A DNA stretch of 64,000 nucleotides from Paenibacillus sp. N3.4 (GTDB taxonomy: Bacteria; Bacillota; Bacilli; Paenibacillales; NBRC-103111): the NCBI RefSeq assembly GCF_008017805.1, contig NZ_VRTT01000028.1:16962-80961 (forward strand), given 5' to 3'. Position 1 is the first letter of the stretch. Every line of letters starts with the position of its first letter. The notes under the pieces are model-generated. The model was not told where the DNA came from. It made no database searches and worked only from the letters and a program-made list of their open reading frames with translations. The translations under genes and the position numbers were made by a program. Positions 56,269 through 64,000 of this stretch are shown piece after piece.

Positions 56269-57144
56269 ATGTCCATATCTATACTAACCATTGCCGGTAA
56301 GGTGCTCTTGACTTTTGTTTTCATTGCACTGATAACTGTGATCCTATCCATTGCTGCGGCGGTAGCCGCTATTGTTAGACAACCTAACCTTGAGTTTACG
56401 TTGTCCAGTATTGCTCAAGATCCTTTCTTTGTTCAGTCGGCTCTATGGGCGCAAATAATTGGCTTCATTGGCGGAGTGTTAATCACTTTTGCAATATTTG
56501 AAAGACGCAAGGGCTGGTCATTAGGCTTACAATTTCGGCAATTTCCAAAAAGGTTAGGTGAGGGATTCCTTGCCGGAGCCGTGCTCATAACGTTGAGTTG
56601 TGGTGGCATTTGGTTATTTGGCGGTGCATCCTTGTTGTTTACGTCTTGGACCGCGGCATTGACGTTGAAGATGCTCGGGAGTTTCCTTCTATTCATTGGG
56701 GTTGGCGTGAATGAGGAATTATTTGCCCGCGGTTTTTTGCAAGGGCTGGTGAAAGCTAAATTCGGCGCATCGATGGGTATGGCGGTTTCGACTTTTGTAT
56801 TCGCTTTGCTCCACAGCTTTAATCCAGGGATGTGGGATTCGCCGCTTCCTTTCATCAATTTGCTTCTTGCAGGTCTTCTTTTTGCGGTATGCAGGGAATA
56901 TTCAGGAGGACTGTGGATGCCGATTGGCATGCATGTCTCATGGAATTTTTTCCAAGGATGTATGTTTGGATTCGGCGTTTCGGGCACACCAATGGTATCA
57001 TGGATGCAAGCGCAGCCCAAAGGGTCTTTGTATCTATCGGGCGGAATATTCGGAGCAGAAGGCAGCTTCGTGACAACGGTTATTTTATTAATAGGCATAC
57101 TAGGGTTATACGCTTATTACCACAAGCTATCTAAGAATCGCTAA
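56269..57144 (+). CDS. CPBP family intramembrane glutamic endopeptidase
   Basis: 291 residues from ATG 56269. Eight membrane helices with motif 1 NEELFARGFL (EExxxR), motif 2 FALLHS and motif 3 HVSWNFFQG (HxxxN), the CPBP/Abi protease signatures. Start is uncertain: AAGGGAGGGG at 56235-56244 is well placed only for a non-standard ATC at 56251, while ATG 56269 has a weaker GAGG 12 bases upstream. CPBP proteins process prenylated or peptide substrates in the membrane. Divergent from the kinase gene. Confidence 0.87.
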   Translation: MSISILTIAGKVLLTFVFIALITVILSIAAAVAAIVRQPNLEFTLSSIAQDPFFVQSALWAQIIGFIGGVLITFAIFERRKGWSLGLQFRQFPKRLGEGFLAGAVLITLSCGGIWLFGGASLLFTSWTAALTLKMLGSFLLFIGVGVNEELFARGFLQGLVKAKFGASMGMAVSTFVFALLHSFNPGMWDSPLPFINLLLAGLLFAVCREYSGGLWMPIGMHVSWNFFQGCMFGFGVSGTPMVSWMQAQPKGSLYLSGGIFGAEGSFVTTVILLIGILGLYAYYHKLSKNR

Positions 57145-57164
57145 CGATCTAAGGAGGAAACATC

Positions 57165-58144
57165 ATGTGTGCATATGAGGTTAAAACAAGGGAATGGGAC
57201 GGCGAGTCTACGCTGCTGCTCGTCGACCATACAGCTGGGGCCGAGGCGGAGATCATCCCGGCCGTAGGTCTCCATCTGTTCCGTTTCGACGTGAGAAACG
57301 AGTCCTACATCGCGAAGCCAGCCACTTTGGCTGAGCTTCGCGCACAGTCTTCGCGCTACGGCGTGCCCATTCTGTTCCCACCGGGGCGTGTCAAGCAAGC
57401 GGCCTTCACCTTCGAAGGCCGCGAATACCGGCTCCCGGCCAATCGGGCGCGCATCATGCTCACGGCGAGCTGCGCGAGCGACCGTGGAAGGTCGTTGCCA
57501 GCGGTGCGGATGCGGCTGACGGGGCTTTTGTCTCCGCGGAGTTCGATCTCGCGGAGCATCCCGACGTGCTGGCGTATTTCCCACACGCCGCCTGCTTTCG
57601 CTTTACGTACCGCCTAAAGGACGGTACGCTGTCGCTCAGCGGTGAAATCGCCAATCGCAGCGGGCAGACAATGCCGCTGTCGCTTGGCTTTCACCCCTAC
57701 TTCGCTTTCGCGAAGGGGGAGGCAAGCCGCGTGCGGGTAGTCATTCCCGCTGCCGCAGAGTGGCCGCTCAGCGAGGATGGCTACGCGTCAGGTGAACCAG
57801 CACCTTCTCCGCTAACTGTGGCACTGAAGCAAGGCGAATTCGTCACAGAGCTGCCTGACTATCCGGGAGGCTCGCAAATGCTGACAATGGAGCCAGGACC
57901 GCAGGTTTGCGAGCTTCACTATGAAGCGAGAGGGACGAAGCTTGTGTTGGATATGGGAGATCGGTTCCCGATCCACGTTCTTTTTACGGCGCCGTGGACG
58001 GAAGCCGTGTCTCTGGAACCTTATACAAGCATCATGAACGTGTTTAATGAACCCTTCCCACAGCAACTATCAGGCGCTCAAGGCCTTGCAGCCGGTGAAA
58101 CATTTACTTTTCAGTGGTCCATACACGTAGTGCCAATGAGCTAA
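57165..58144 (+). CDS. galM: Aldose 1-epimerase, frameshifted
   Basis: ATG 57165 (AAGGAGG upstream) opens a frame to 57617; the next frame reads HHAHGELRERPWKVVAS and runs to 58144. Restoring one base near 57447-57452 joins them into 326 residues. The His pair with GELRERPW is the substrate-binding region, and GFHPYFAFA holds the catalytic His, both expected in mutarotases, which interconvert alpha and beta sugars. The first 600 bases are visibly more GC-rich than the rest. Likely co-transcribed with the CPBP gene; ends at a terminator. Confidence 0.87.
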
Positions 58145-58149
58145 ACAAA

Positions 58150-58199
58150 CAAAGAGTCAAGAGGAAGGCTTTCGGGCCTGGGCCGCTTGACTCTTTTTC
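58150..58199. terminator. Terminator after aldose 1-epimerase
   Basis: AAAGAGTCAAG / CTTGACTCTTT with a GC-rich inner hairpin and T5 at the end; also serves the convergent ymaF-like gene. Confidence 0.88.
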
Positions 58200-58200
58200 C

Positions 58201-58584
58201 TTACCAAATTTCATACCCAAATCCAAGGGAGGAAGTGCCGGAATAGGTGTGTTGATGCAACTCCTTAATCAGTCCTCCCTTTTGAGCTGAAAGAACAAGC
58301 GCGTTACTTCGGGATGTATTGTATAGATTCAATTCCACGGTTCCCTCGAGCACATGGTAATGTGTGCCATCTTCTTTTGCGATGGCGGGGCCTGATAAGC
58401 CATAGTAATTATGATAGTGACCATAACGAATGCTGGTTATGCCTTGATATTGATGGACATGACCGTCATAAGCAGTTCCGTTCACATTAAATGTGTAAGT
58501 GCGTAATAAATGATGATGACCTAATTCGTCCGAGGTTATTGCGGTGAAGAAATGGACATGGGCAGGTGGGATGCGGCATAGCAC
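58201..58584 (-). CDS. YmaF family His-rich protein
   Basis: About 127 residues. Regularly spaced His pairs and triplets, HVHFF, GHHHLL, GHVHQYQG, GHYHNYYG, HYHVLEG and HQHTYSG, define the YmaF family and suggest metal binding. Start: GTG 58584 has AAGGGGG eight bases upstream, better than ATG 58620, which lies inside a hairpin and has no site. It follows the LTA-synthase-like gene on the same strand. Function of YmaF is unknown. Confidence 0.78.
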   Translation of the reverse strand: MLCRIPPAHVHFFTAITSDELGHHHLLRTYTFNVNGTAYDGHVHQYQGITSIRYGHYHNYYGLSGPAIAKEDGTHYHVLEGTVELNLYNTSRSNALVLSAQKGGLIKELHQHTYSGTSSLGFGYEIW

Positions 58585-58592
58585 GGAAATAA

Positions 58593-58635
58593 CCCCCTTC
58601 GCAGCAGGATCTAATTTCATCCTATTCGAAGGGGG
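58593..58635 (-). promoter_or_regulatory. Hairpin holding the ymaF-like ribosome site
   Basis: CCCCCTTCG / CGAAGGGGG nine perfect pairs plus AGGAT / ATCCT inside. On the transcript the right arm contains AAGGGGG, the ribosome site for GTG 58584. It may end the LTA gene transcript and also mask that site. Confidence 0.5.
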
Positions 58636-58641
58636 CTAGGG

Positions 58642-60734
58642 TCATGACGGTAGAAGGGTATATAGGTTAGATTGACCAATTTTCATTTTTTTATCATCGA
58701 GCACACGTACTTCAACTTGATGTGATTTTCTCAAGTCTAAGGTTTGGTCCCCGTTAAGATCAACATACAGGGTATCTTCCCCGTTAAAATTAGATTTGTA
58801 TTCAACACCGTCTATATACACATTACAGGAGGAATAGAAATGAGTGCCGGTTACTTGAAGCGTATTATCTTTTGTTAAAATGTTTGTAATGACAGGATCT
58901 CCGTACCCTAACGTGTAGGTAGGTTGAATAATGGTGTTTTTATACCCTTTTGCTTCATAGCCATATCGGTTTCCAAATAAGTTATCATACTGCATCTGCC
59001 GATAATCACTCAGATCGCTTGCCTTGATGTGATATTGATCCCACATTTCATTGGGGGGAATGAGCGGTATTTTTTGTGACAGTTGATATAAATAATCAGT
59101 GTAATAGCTGCCTTGTACCCCAGCCATATGTAGTACTTTGGGTCCAAGTAAAGAAGGACTGATGTGCAGGTTGGTTTCTTCTTGATTGCTTGGCAAAAAA
59201 TTGTTCCAAATGACAAATGGCGTATAATGCGTTTTTGTATATAAATCAGGATCGTCTGGAAGGACATATTTGGCATCGCGGTACACTTTATAATTTTCTT
59301 CAAATGAAGGCAAGTGATCACCGAAAAATAGGATGATCGTAGGCTCGGCCTTTTGCGAGTAGTAGTCAACTAAGGATTGTAGTGCTTTATCTGCGTCTGT
59401 GATGCCTTGTGCGTAAGTCTCCAGTATGCCTTTAGACTCAGGTGTAATGTCTCCCGTAACTTGGATCGTGTTTTTGCTGAATTTTCCGGGATTAAACGGA
59501 TGATGGTTTTCCATCGTGTTGGCGAAAATAAAATCGGGTCCAGGACTTTTTTCCGTCTCTTCAATAATCTTCTTCACCACCGCACGGTCGGCGTAATTCG
59601 GCCCTTCAAAATCATTGGGGAAATACTCGCTAGCAATAAAACGCGAGAACCCCATATGCTTGTATACCTTTCTGCTATCAAAAAACCAGCTGAAAAATGG
59701 ATTAATAGAAGTAGCGGTATAGCCCTGCCTAGTCGTAATACTTGCCAAGGAGTCCACGCCATGATTCATATATTCGATATAAGGCAATATTTTGTCGGGA
59801 GATTTGCCAAAAAGCGCATCGAGTTACTGGTTAATACTTCGAATTCTACATTGGCGGTGCTGCCTCCGAATTGGGGGGATAGCATCCAACCGCTTGTATA
59901 TGTTTTCTGTAATCGATGGAGATTAGGGATAGGATCCCGACTAAACGTAATGTTTTTCATAATCGTCGGATCCCAGAAGGCTTCGCTTAACATGACAATA
60001 ATGTTGGGCTTTTTTTCGTTGGTGGATTTGCTTTCCGGAATTTGGCTCAAAATCGAATCGATAGTTTTTTTACTGTAGCCCTTTGGCTTATCGACCTGCA
60101 AAAACCCGAGCATTTGAACAGAGGAGAAGAGATACCCATTTTCGTCATATGTCAGAGTTTGATCCCAAGGGACCGTGTAAAGACCATACATATTCATGAA
60201 GGGAATCGGCTTGTCCATATAGAGACTAGTCGACATAATGATCGCAATTAGCGCATAGATACCTCGTTCGATCCAGGTAAATCGGATACGGTGGCGTCTT
60301 AAAAAGAGATGAAACAAAATGGCAATAAGAAGCAGAAAAACGACTACGCAAACCAGAATTCGTACATTTAAATAACCACGAAGAAAAGCTTGGTATTCCA
60401 TAATTTGATTGTTAAATGCCAGATCCCATGGATAGTAGGGAGCACCTATTGCTTTCAACTTGCTGCCGCTGATTGCTCCGAGAGGGAGCAGGCACACACA
60501 TAACAGCCAGAAAGATAAGCGGCTTCGCCCAGTTAGGGCAATAAGGAATAGATAAAGCGTACCAACAACGAAATAAGCGAGAACCATGGATAACGGGTGG
60601 TTCATTACCCATTTCATTAATTCCTGGTAGGTTCCCCTTTCTAAATATTCAACCATGCCCATTAGTAAAAAGGGAAGAATAATAATCATGATGCGAGAGG
60701 GAACATGCTTTAAAAATTGAAAGAAAGTTGACAT
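58642..60734 (-). CDS. LTA synthase family protein, frameshifted
   Basis: The N-terminal part (from ATG 60734, AGGAGT upstream) stops in frame at 59766; the C-terminal part continues in the next frame as GKSPDKILPYIEYMNHGVDS. Restoring one A in the plus-strand AAAAA at 59809-59813 gives MRFFGKSPDK and one protein of 697 residues, colinear with the intact paralogue at 50828. It has five membrane helices, the sulfatase domain with SEAFWDPT, the catalytic Thr in GGSTANVEFEVLT and FGDHLPSFEENY, and a shorter C-terminal Ig-like domain. Same role as the paralogue, glycerol phosphate transfer, is expected. Confidence 0.9.
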
Positions 60735-60812
60735 TCAATAGACTCCTGTTCGTTATGATTCATATTCATTCGTTCATTATCTTACATCTTGTTGGAAGAA
60801 GGAAGATAGCTA

Positions 60813-60992
60813 TTGACAGTCTTAACTGTAATATTTATTATTACAGTTTATTGTTTAGAAATTATTTTATCCATTTTCAGCAAAAATTCTTATGATAAAA
60901 TGGCTGCCCTTCTTCTTATTTTTGTTTGTATTATCATTATCAGTGGGCTATTTTACAAACAAATTTTCGGGAAAAAGCTTTACAAAGCTTAG
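60813..60992 (+). CDS. Small two-helix membrane protein
   Basis: 59 codons starting at TTG 60813 with AAGGA nine bases upstream, ending TAG at 60990. Two hydrophobic stretches (TVLTVIFIITVY and MAALLLIFVCIIIISG) are joined by a polar loop FSKNSYDK and followed by a basic tail. No family recognised. It lies just before the preQ1 riboswitch. The same bases also look like a TTGACA / TATTAT promoter over a palindrome, so the call is uncertain. Confidence 0.5.
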   Translation: MTVLTVIFIITVYCLEIILSIFSKNSYDKMAALLLIFVCIIIISGLFYKQIFGKKLYKA

Positions 60993-61032
60993 ATATCCCG
61001 TGTTATAATCAAAAACGCTTTGTATAGCAAAG

Positions 61033-61072
61033 CCGCGGTTCGGGAACTTCCCGCGTTATCAAAACTAGGGGG
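61033..61072 (+). ncRNA. preQ1-I riboswitch
   Basis: P1 stem CGCGG / CCGCG with the preQ1-I loop GG-TTC on the left, a lone C before the right arm (equivalent to the ligand-binding C), and the A-rich tail TTATCAAAACTAGG that folds back. The tail runs into AGGGGG, the ribosome site for the next gene, so binding should block translation. It precedes a queuosine-precursor transporter gene, as expected. Confidence 0.88.
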
Positions 61073-61081
61073 ATTTGTGGA

Positions 61082-61759
61082 ATGTTTAATTTTTTATGGG
61101 GCGTAGGTTTCGTCCTGGTCAATTTTGTGCTGTTTCTTATTTGTTATCGGCTATTCGGCAAACAAGGTTTGTATGCTTGGATCGGGGTCGCAACTGTGCT
61201 TGCGAATATCCAAGTCGTTAAAACGATTGAAATGTTCGGACTCGTCATGACACTGGGTAACACGATGTACGGAACTATTTATTTAACAACTGATTTACTT
61301 AATGAGAAGTATGGCGAAAAAGCAGCGAAGAAAGCGGTTTGGTTTGGCTTCTTCACACTCATTATGTCCATCGTCATTATGCAAATGGCCATGATGTTTA
61401 CGCCGCAAGAAGGCGATATCGGGCAGCCGGCATTAGAGACGATTTTTGGACTTCTGCCAAGAATAGCCTTAGGTAGTTTAACGGCTTATTACGTCAGTCA
61501 ATTTCTGGATGTGCGCATTTATACGTTTTTGAAAAAAATATTCTCTGCACGCAACCAGCTTTGGATAAGAAATAATGGCTCTACGGGTATTAGCCAATTG
61601 GTAGATTCCTTCATATTTTGCTCCATTGCTTTCGGGGGCCTATACGACTGGTCCACTTGGATGCAGATTTTCTTGACAACATATGGAATTAAATTTGTTA
61701 TATCCGTTGCATCGACACCGGTGCTTTATATAGCAAGAAACTTTACCTTCAAAGAATAA
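61082..61759 (+). CDS. Queuosine precursor transporter (YhhQ/VUT family)
   Basis: 225 residues, six membrane helices. The VUT family features are TLGNTMYGTIYLTTDLLNE near 60-75 and the STGISQLVDSFIFCSIAFGG segment near 180. YhhQ imports preQ0/preQ1 for tRNA queuosine synthesis. The upstream preQ1-I riboswitch directly supports the substrate. Ends at a terminator. Confidence 0.94.
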   Translation: MFNFLWGVGFVLVNFVLFLICYRLFGKQGLYAWIGVATVLANIQVVKTIEMFGLVMTLGNTMYGTIYLTTDLLNEKYGEKAAKKAVWFGFFTLIMSIVIMQMAMMFTPQEGDIGQPALETIFGLLPRIALGSLTAYYVSQFLDVRIYTFLKKIFSARNQLWIRNNGSTGISQLVDSFIFCSIAFGGLYDWSTWMQIFLTTYGIKFVISVASTPVLYIARNFTFKE

Positions 61760-61762
61760 ATG

Positions 61763-61813
61763 AAACCCGCTTTACTCTGCATTTGTCGAATGTAGAGTGA
61801 GGCGGGTTTATTC
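61763..61813. terminator. Terminator after yhhQ-like gene
   Basis: AAACCCGC / GCGGGTTT outer and CTCTGCATT / AATGTAGAG inner stems. Confidence 0.88.
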
Positions 61814-61819
61814 TGTGTG

Positions 61820-62464
61820 TTAAGCTTCTTCGTTTTCTCGTTCCTGACTAATTTGCTGCAAGGCTTGTAAGAAAGTAGCTGCAGGCTGTGCGCCAGTTAA
61901 GGCGTACTTGCCATTAATGACGAAAAACGGAACACCCGACACGCCAGCTTGACTAGCAAACTCCAAATCGTCCTCGACCTGTTCTAATCCTTCCTTAGCT
62001 TGCAATCGATCTGCCGTTTCCTCGCGATTCATCCCTTGCTGTTCAGCAATTGCAAGAAGAGTGTCGATCTGCCCGATGTCTTTTCCGTCTTCAAAATAAG
62101 CTTTAAACAGCTCATCGACGAGTATTCTTTTGATTGGATCAGGTGTGATGGCAATAAGCTGGTGCGCTTTTAATGTATTGGGCGTCCGCTCCACCTTAGA
62201 GAAATCAAAATGCAAACCAACCGCCTCTCCAGCTTGAGTGACCTGGGCGAGCATACTCGCTAGCTTGTTTTCATCAGATCTGACCTTTTGAAGCATGACA
62301 TCACGAAAGGGTGAGCCATCTACAGGCGTATGCGGGTTGAGCTGATAGGCGCGGTAGTGAACTTCAACAGGCTCAGAAGTAAAATTAACTAATGCATCTG
62401 TTAAATTCTTTTTACCAATACGGCACCAGGGACAGACGATATCCTGAAAAATTTCTATAATCAT
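61820..62464 (-). CDS. DsbA family oxidoreductase (FrnE-like)
   Basis: 214 residues, thioredoxin fold with a helical insert. The redox motif is CPWC in FQDIVCPWCRIG (about 11-14) and the cis-Pro loop is GVSGVPFFVING (about 177). No signal peptide, so it is cytoplasmic like FrnE and related disulfide isomerases. Single gene; convergent with yhhQ. The substrate is unknown. Confidence 0.93.
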   Translation of the reverse strand: MIIEIFQDIVCPWCRIGKKNLTDALVNFTSEPVEVHYRAYQLNPHTPVDGSPFRDVMLQKVRSDENKLASMLAQVTQAGEAVGLHFDFSKVERTPNTLKAHQLIAITPDPIKRILVDELFKAYFEDGKDIGQIDTLLAIAEQQGMNREETADRLQAKEGLEQVEDDLEFASQAGVSGVPFFVINGKYALTGAQPAATFLQALQQISQERENEEA

Positions 62465-63290
62465 TGAAGGTCTAACTCCTTTTATTAAAAAATAGTTACT
62501 ATATTTTTATTATAAACCAAACATTGCATAAATTCGAAATTTATTATTCTTTGAATTATTGTGAATCATCATCAGAGACTATCTTATCCGTTGTTTGGAA
62601 GGCGACAACTTATCTTTCAGATCCAATGATTTTACGTAAATCTACTATAAATCCTCTAAATCACTCTAGATCTCCATAAATTCCCATGAGTTGATTGCAT
62701 TCTATCAACGTCAAAACGAACTTTCTGTGTTATGTACAAAATAATACATCAGTTAACTGAGAAATACGAATGACTAGCTTTTCATTTGTTGGTCTAGAAT
62801 ATATGTTTTATTGTCAAGCCATATATCAGGATACTTATAAGAACATCCTAAGGCATTATCCTCGAAAGCTTACATGAGCATAAGCACGATTTAAGTTAAT
62901 GAATTCAAGGCTTGTATTCAGCAGGAAAGCCATAAATCAGTATAAAAATAAGTCAGAAAAACAACCACTCAGATAAGCAGCTAGTCGACAATCTACCATT
63001 CAAGAAAACAACCACTCAGGAAAGTAACCAGTCGAGAATCCACCATTCAAGAAAACATCCAATACTCAGCAAGTAATCAGTCAAGAATCTACCAGTCAAA
63101 AAATAACCAGTCAGGAAATCTAACAGTATCATGAAACGCGATTTTGGTAGGTACACTCAGCTACTATGCGATAAAAGGGGTTTTCTGTGGTACATACAAT
63201 TATCGACTGATACCTTTAAAAAGGAAGGTGAATTAGTCGTATCTTTGTATATATGACAGAATTTTATTTTTTAGTTAGGGTAGCTTGGTG
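62465..63290. repeat. AT-rich gene-free stretch with a 47-bp minisatellite (62958-63130)
   Basis: Units with ACAACCACTCAG-type starts lie at 62961, 63008, 63055 and 63103 (47, 47, 48 apart). Each unit is built from three 15-16-base sub-repeats of the form ACCAGTCAAGAAA. No spacers alternate with them, so it is not CRISPR. Only short open frames without ribosome sites were found in the rest. Confidence 0.7.
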
Positions 63291-63291
63291 C

Positions 63292-63340
63292 TTTACATAA
63301 GAACGAATGTTCGGTATAATATTAATAGGAACATAAGTTC
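63292..63340 (+). promoter_or_regulatory. Sigma-A promoter with two LexA boxes
   Basis: TTTACA (63292-63297), 17-base spacer, TATAAT (63315-63320). GAAC-GAAT-GTTC lies in the spacer (63301-63312) and GAAC-ATAA-GTTC downstream (63329-63340). The first fits the Gram-positive SOS box GAAC-RNRY-GTTC; the second differs at one inner position. Confidence 0.85.
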
Positions 63341-63358
63341 TTTTCGTGAGGTGCTATT

Positions 63359-64000
63359 ATGGAACTTTCGTTAACGGATATTCATTTACTATCTTTCAAG
63401 AGCGTAGAGGATTGTGAAGATTATTTAATGACTTCACGGTGGTCGAATAGGTTTTGTTGCCCGTTTTGTGATTATCATGAAGCCTATCATATTCGGACTC
63501 GAAGATTACTTGAATGTAAGGATTGCAGAATGCAAGTTTCTTTAACAGCAGGGACCATTATGCACAAATCTAAGCTGTCATTGCTGCTTTGGTTCCAAGC
63601 TATTCAAATGCTGATTCAAGACGAACTCGAACATACTGCTAGTTCTCTTTCTCTTGCACTTGGTATCAATTATAGGAGTGCTCGCTTGTTGCTACACAAA
63701 GTGCATTTTGCTCATTTAAATAAAGAAAATAGGCTCCATCTATTTCAAAAAATGAGAGAGTCCCAGTCCATTGCGACAGGTCATGGTGCTCAATCACTAT
63801 TTCAACAACATACTCAGGAGCATGATCTCACTCACCTTCAAAGACAACCCCGACACCAAACGCAAGATCAAACGCAATACCAGACCCAAGACCAAACTCA
63901 AGATCAAGATCAAACCCAAATCCAAACCCAAACCCAAACCCAAACCCAAACCCAAACCCAAACCCAAACCCAAACTCGCCCTCAGAAGCAAACTCAGCAT
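63359..64000 (+). CDS. IS1595-type zinc-ribbon protein with Gln-Thr repeat tail, 3' end outside window
   Basis: 214 codons from ATG 63359 (GTGAGGTG upstream), still open at the window edge. Residues 10-120 match the N-terminal region of IS1595 transposases: VEDCEDYLMTSRWSNRF, zinc ribbon Cys34/Cys37 (CPFC) and Cys53/Cys56 (CKDC), then SLTAGTIMHKSKL, WFQAIQML and the second helix-turn-helix LGINYRSARLLLHKV. Where the DDE domain should begin, the chain turns into a basic and polar linker (to about 165) and then a Q-T dipeptide run (166-210). The gene has an SOS-type promoter. It could be a domesticated DNA-binding protein or a transposase interrupted by a repeat. The unseen 3' part decides. Confidence 0.8.
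   Translation, partial: MELSLTDIHLLSFKSVEDCEDYLMTSRWSNRFCCPFCDYHEAYHIRTRRLLECKDCRMQVSLTAGTIMHKSKLSLLLWFQAIQMLIQDELEHTASSLSLALGINYRSARLLLHKVHFAHLNKENRLHLFQKMRESQSIATGHGAQSLFQQHTQEHDLTHLQRQPRHQTQDQTQYQTQDQTQDQDQTQIQTQTQTQTQTQTQTQTQTRPQKQTQH
63911..63975. repeat. CCAAAC hexanucleotide array, G-quadruplex-prone on minus strand
   Basis: Nine perfect copies at 63922-63975 (54 bases), with two imperfect units before. In frame they encode Gln-Thr; on the minus strand they read GGGTTT repeated, which satisfies the G3-N3 quadruplex rule. Less regular six-base periodicity starts at about 63850. Confidence 0.9.

Noticed and set aside
56433..57098. 221-codon minus-strand open frame in the CPBP gene
   Set aside because: Proline- and asparagine-rich antisense of a membrane protein; no ribosome site.
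60813..60848. TTGACA / TATTAT promoter with a palindrome
   Set aside because: Not dismissed fully, but the same bases form a coherent small membrane protein with a ribosome site, which I judged slightly more likely; recorded as an open alternative.
62958..63130. Possible CRISPR array
   Set aside because: Units are directly adjacent, degenerate and built from sub-repeats; there are no unique spacers and no cas genes.
63797..64000. Minus-strand open frame coding a Leu-Gly repeat
   Set aside because: It is the mirror of the CCAAAC array in the zinc-ribbon gene; no ribosome site and no family likeness.

Overview
The window looks like chromosome from a spore-forming Firmicute of the Paenibacillus group. 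The reasons are moderate GC with AGGAGG-type ribosome binding sites, frequent TTG/GTG starts, long hairpin-plus-T terminators, and families typical of Bacillales: a YheC/D coat-type ATP-grasp protein, YmaF, YitT, a YrzA-like DUF2536 protein, an S-layer-domain protein, BmrCD-like and FetAB-like transporters, and two LTA-synthase-like proteins. No rRNA or tRNA gene and no CRISPR array was seen. One structured RNA is clear: a preQ1-I riboswitch before a YhhQ-type queuosine-precursor transporter.

Layout. 0-7 kb: the end of alanine dehydrogenase, then a plant-glycan module (unknown 552-aa protein, CE7 acetyl esterase, AraC regulator, GH78-like alpha-L-rhamnosidase). 7-13 kb: a heterodimeric ABC exporter, a DMT transporter with a folded leader, and an ArsR regulator with a half-deleted MFS gene. 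14-23 kb: threonine synthase, panD coupled to a YheC/D protein, FetAB-like transporter, TauE/SafE, DHA2-type MFS, MHYT-PAS sensor, HAD and GNAT proteins. 23-27 kb: an etfB-etfA-fixC-fixX operon for electron bifurcation. 27-33.7 kb: squalene/phytoene synthase-like protein, HD protein, MerR-methyltransferase fusion, MTA/SAH deaminase, ArsR-controlled MFS. 33.9-39.3 kb: a compact five-gene operon (KAS III, ATP-grasp, NAD-dependent reductase, metallo-beta-lactamase-fold hydrolase, adenylate-forming ligase) that resembles an Ole-like biosynthetic pathway with unusual partners. 39-50 kb: SLH protein, LLM monooxygenase with rhodanese, GH36 alpha-galactosidase, DinB protein, sugar isomerase with Gfo/Idh oxidoreductase, DHA2 MFS. 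50-62.5 kb: two LTA-synthase-like proteins, YitT, a two-component system, CPBP protease, aldose epimerase, YmaF, YhhQ and a FrnE-like DsbA protein.

The right end (62.5-64 kb) is the most unusual part. A repeat-rich, gene-poor stretch leads to a strong sigma-A promoter carrying two LexA (SOS) boxes. It drives a protein with an IS1595-type transposase zinc ribbon and helical region, followed not by the DDE domain but by a Gln-Thr repeat tail encoded by a CCAAAC hexanucleotide array able to form G-quadruplexes on the other strand. The gene runs off the window.

Nine genes are broken by a frameshift, and in every case adding back one base restores the full reading frame, mostly at short T or A runs. 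This points to systematic base-deletion errors in the sequence rather than nine real pseudogenes. I annotate these as single genes across the break. The MFS gene at 12.5 kb is different: its first half is missing.
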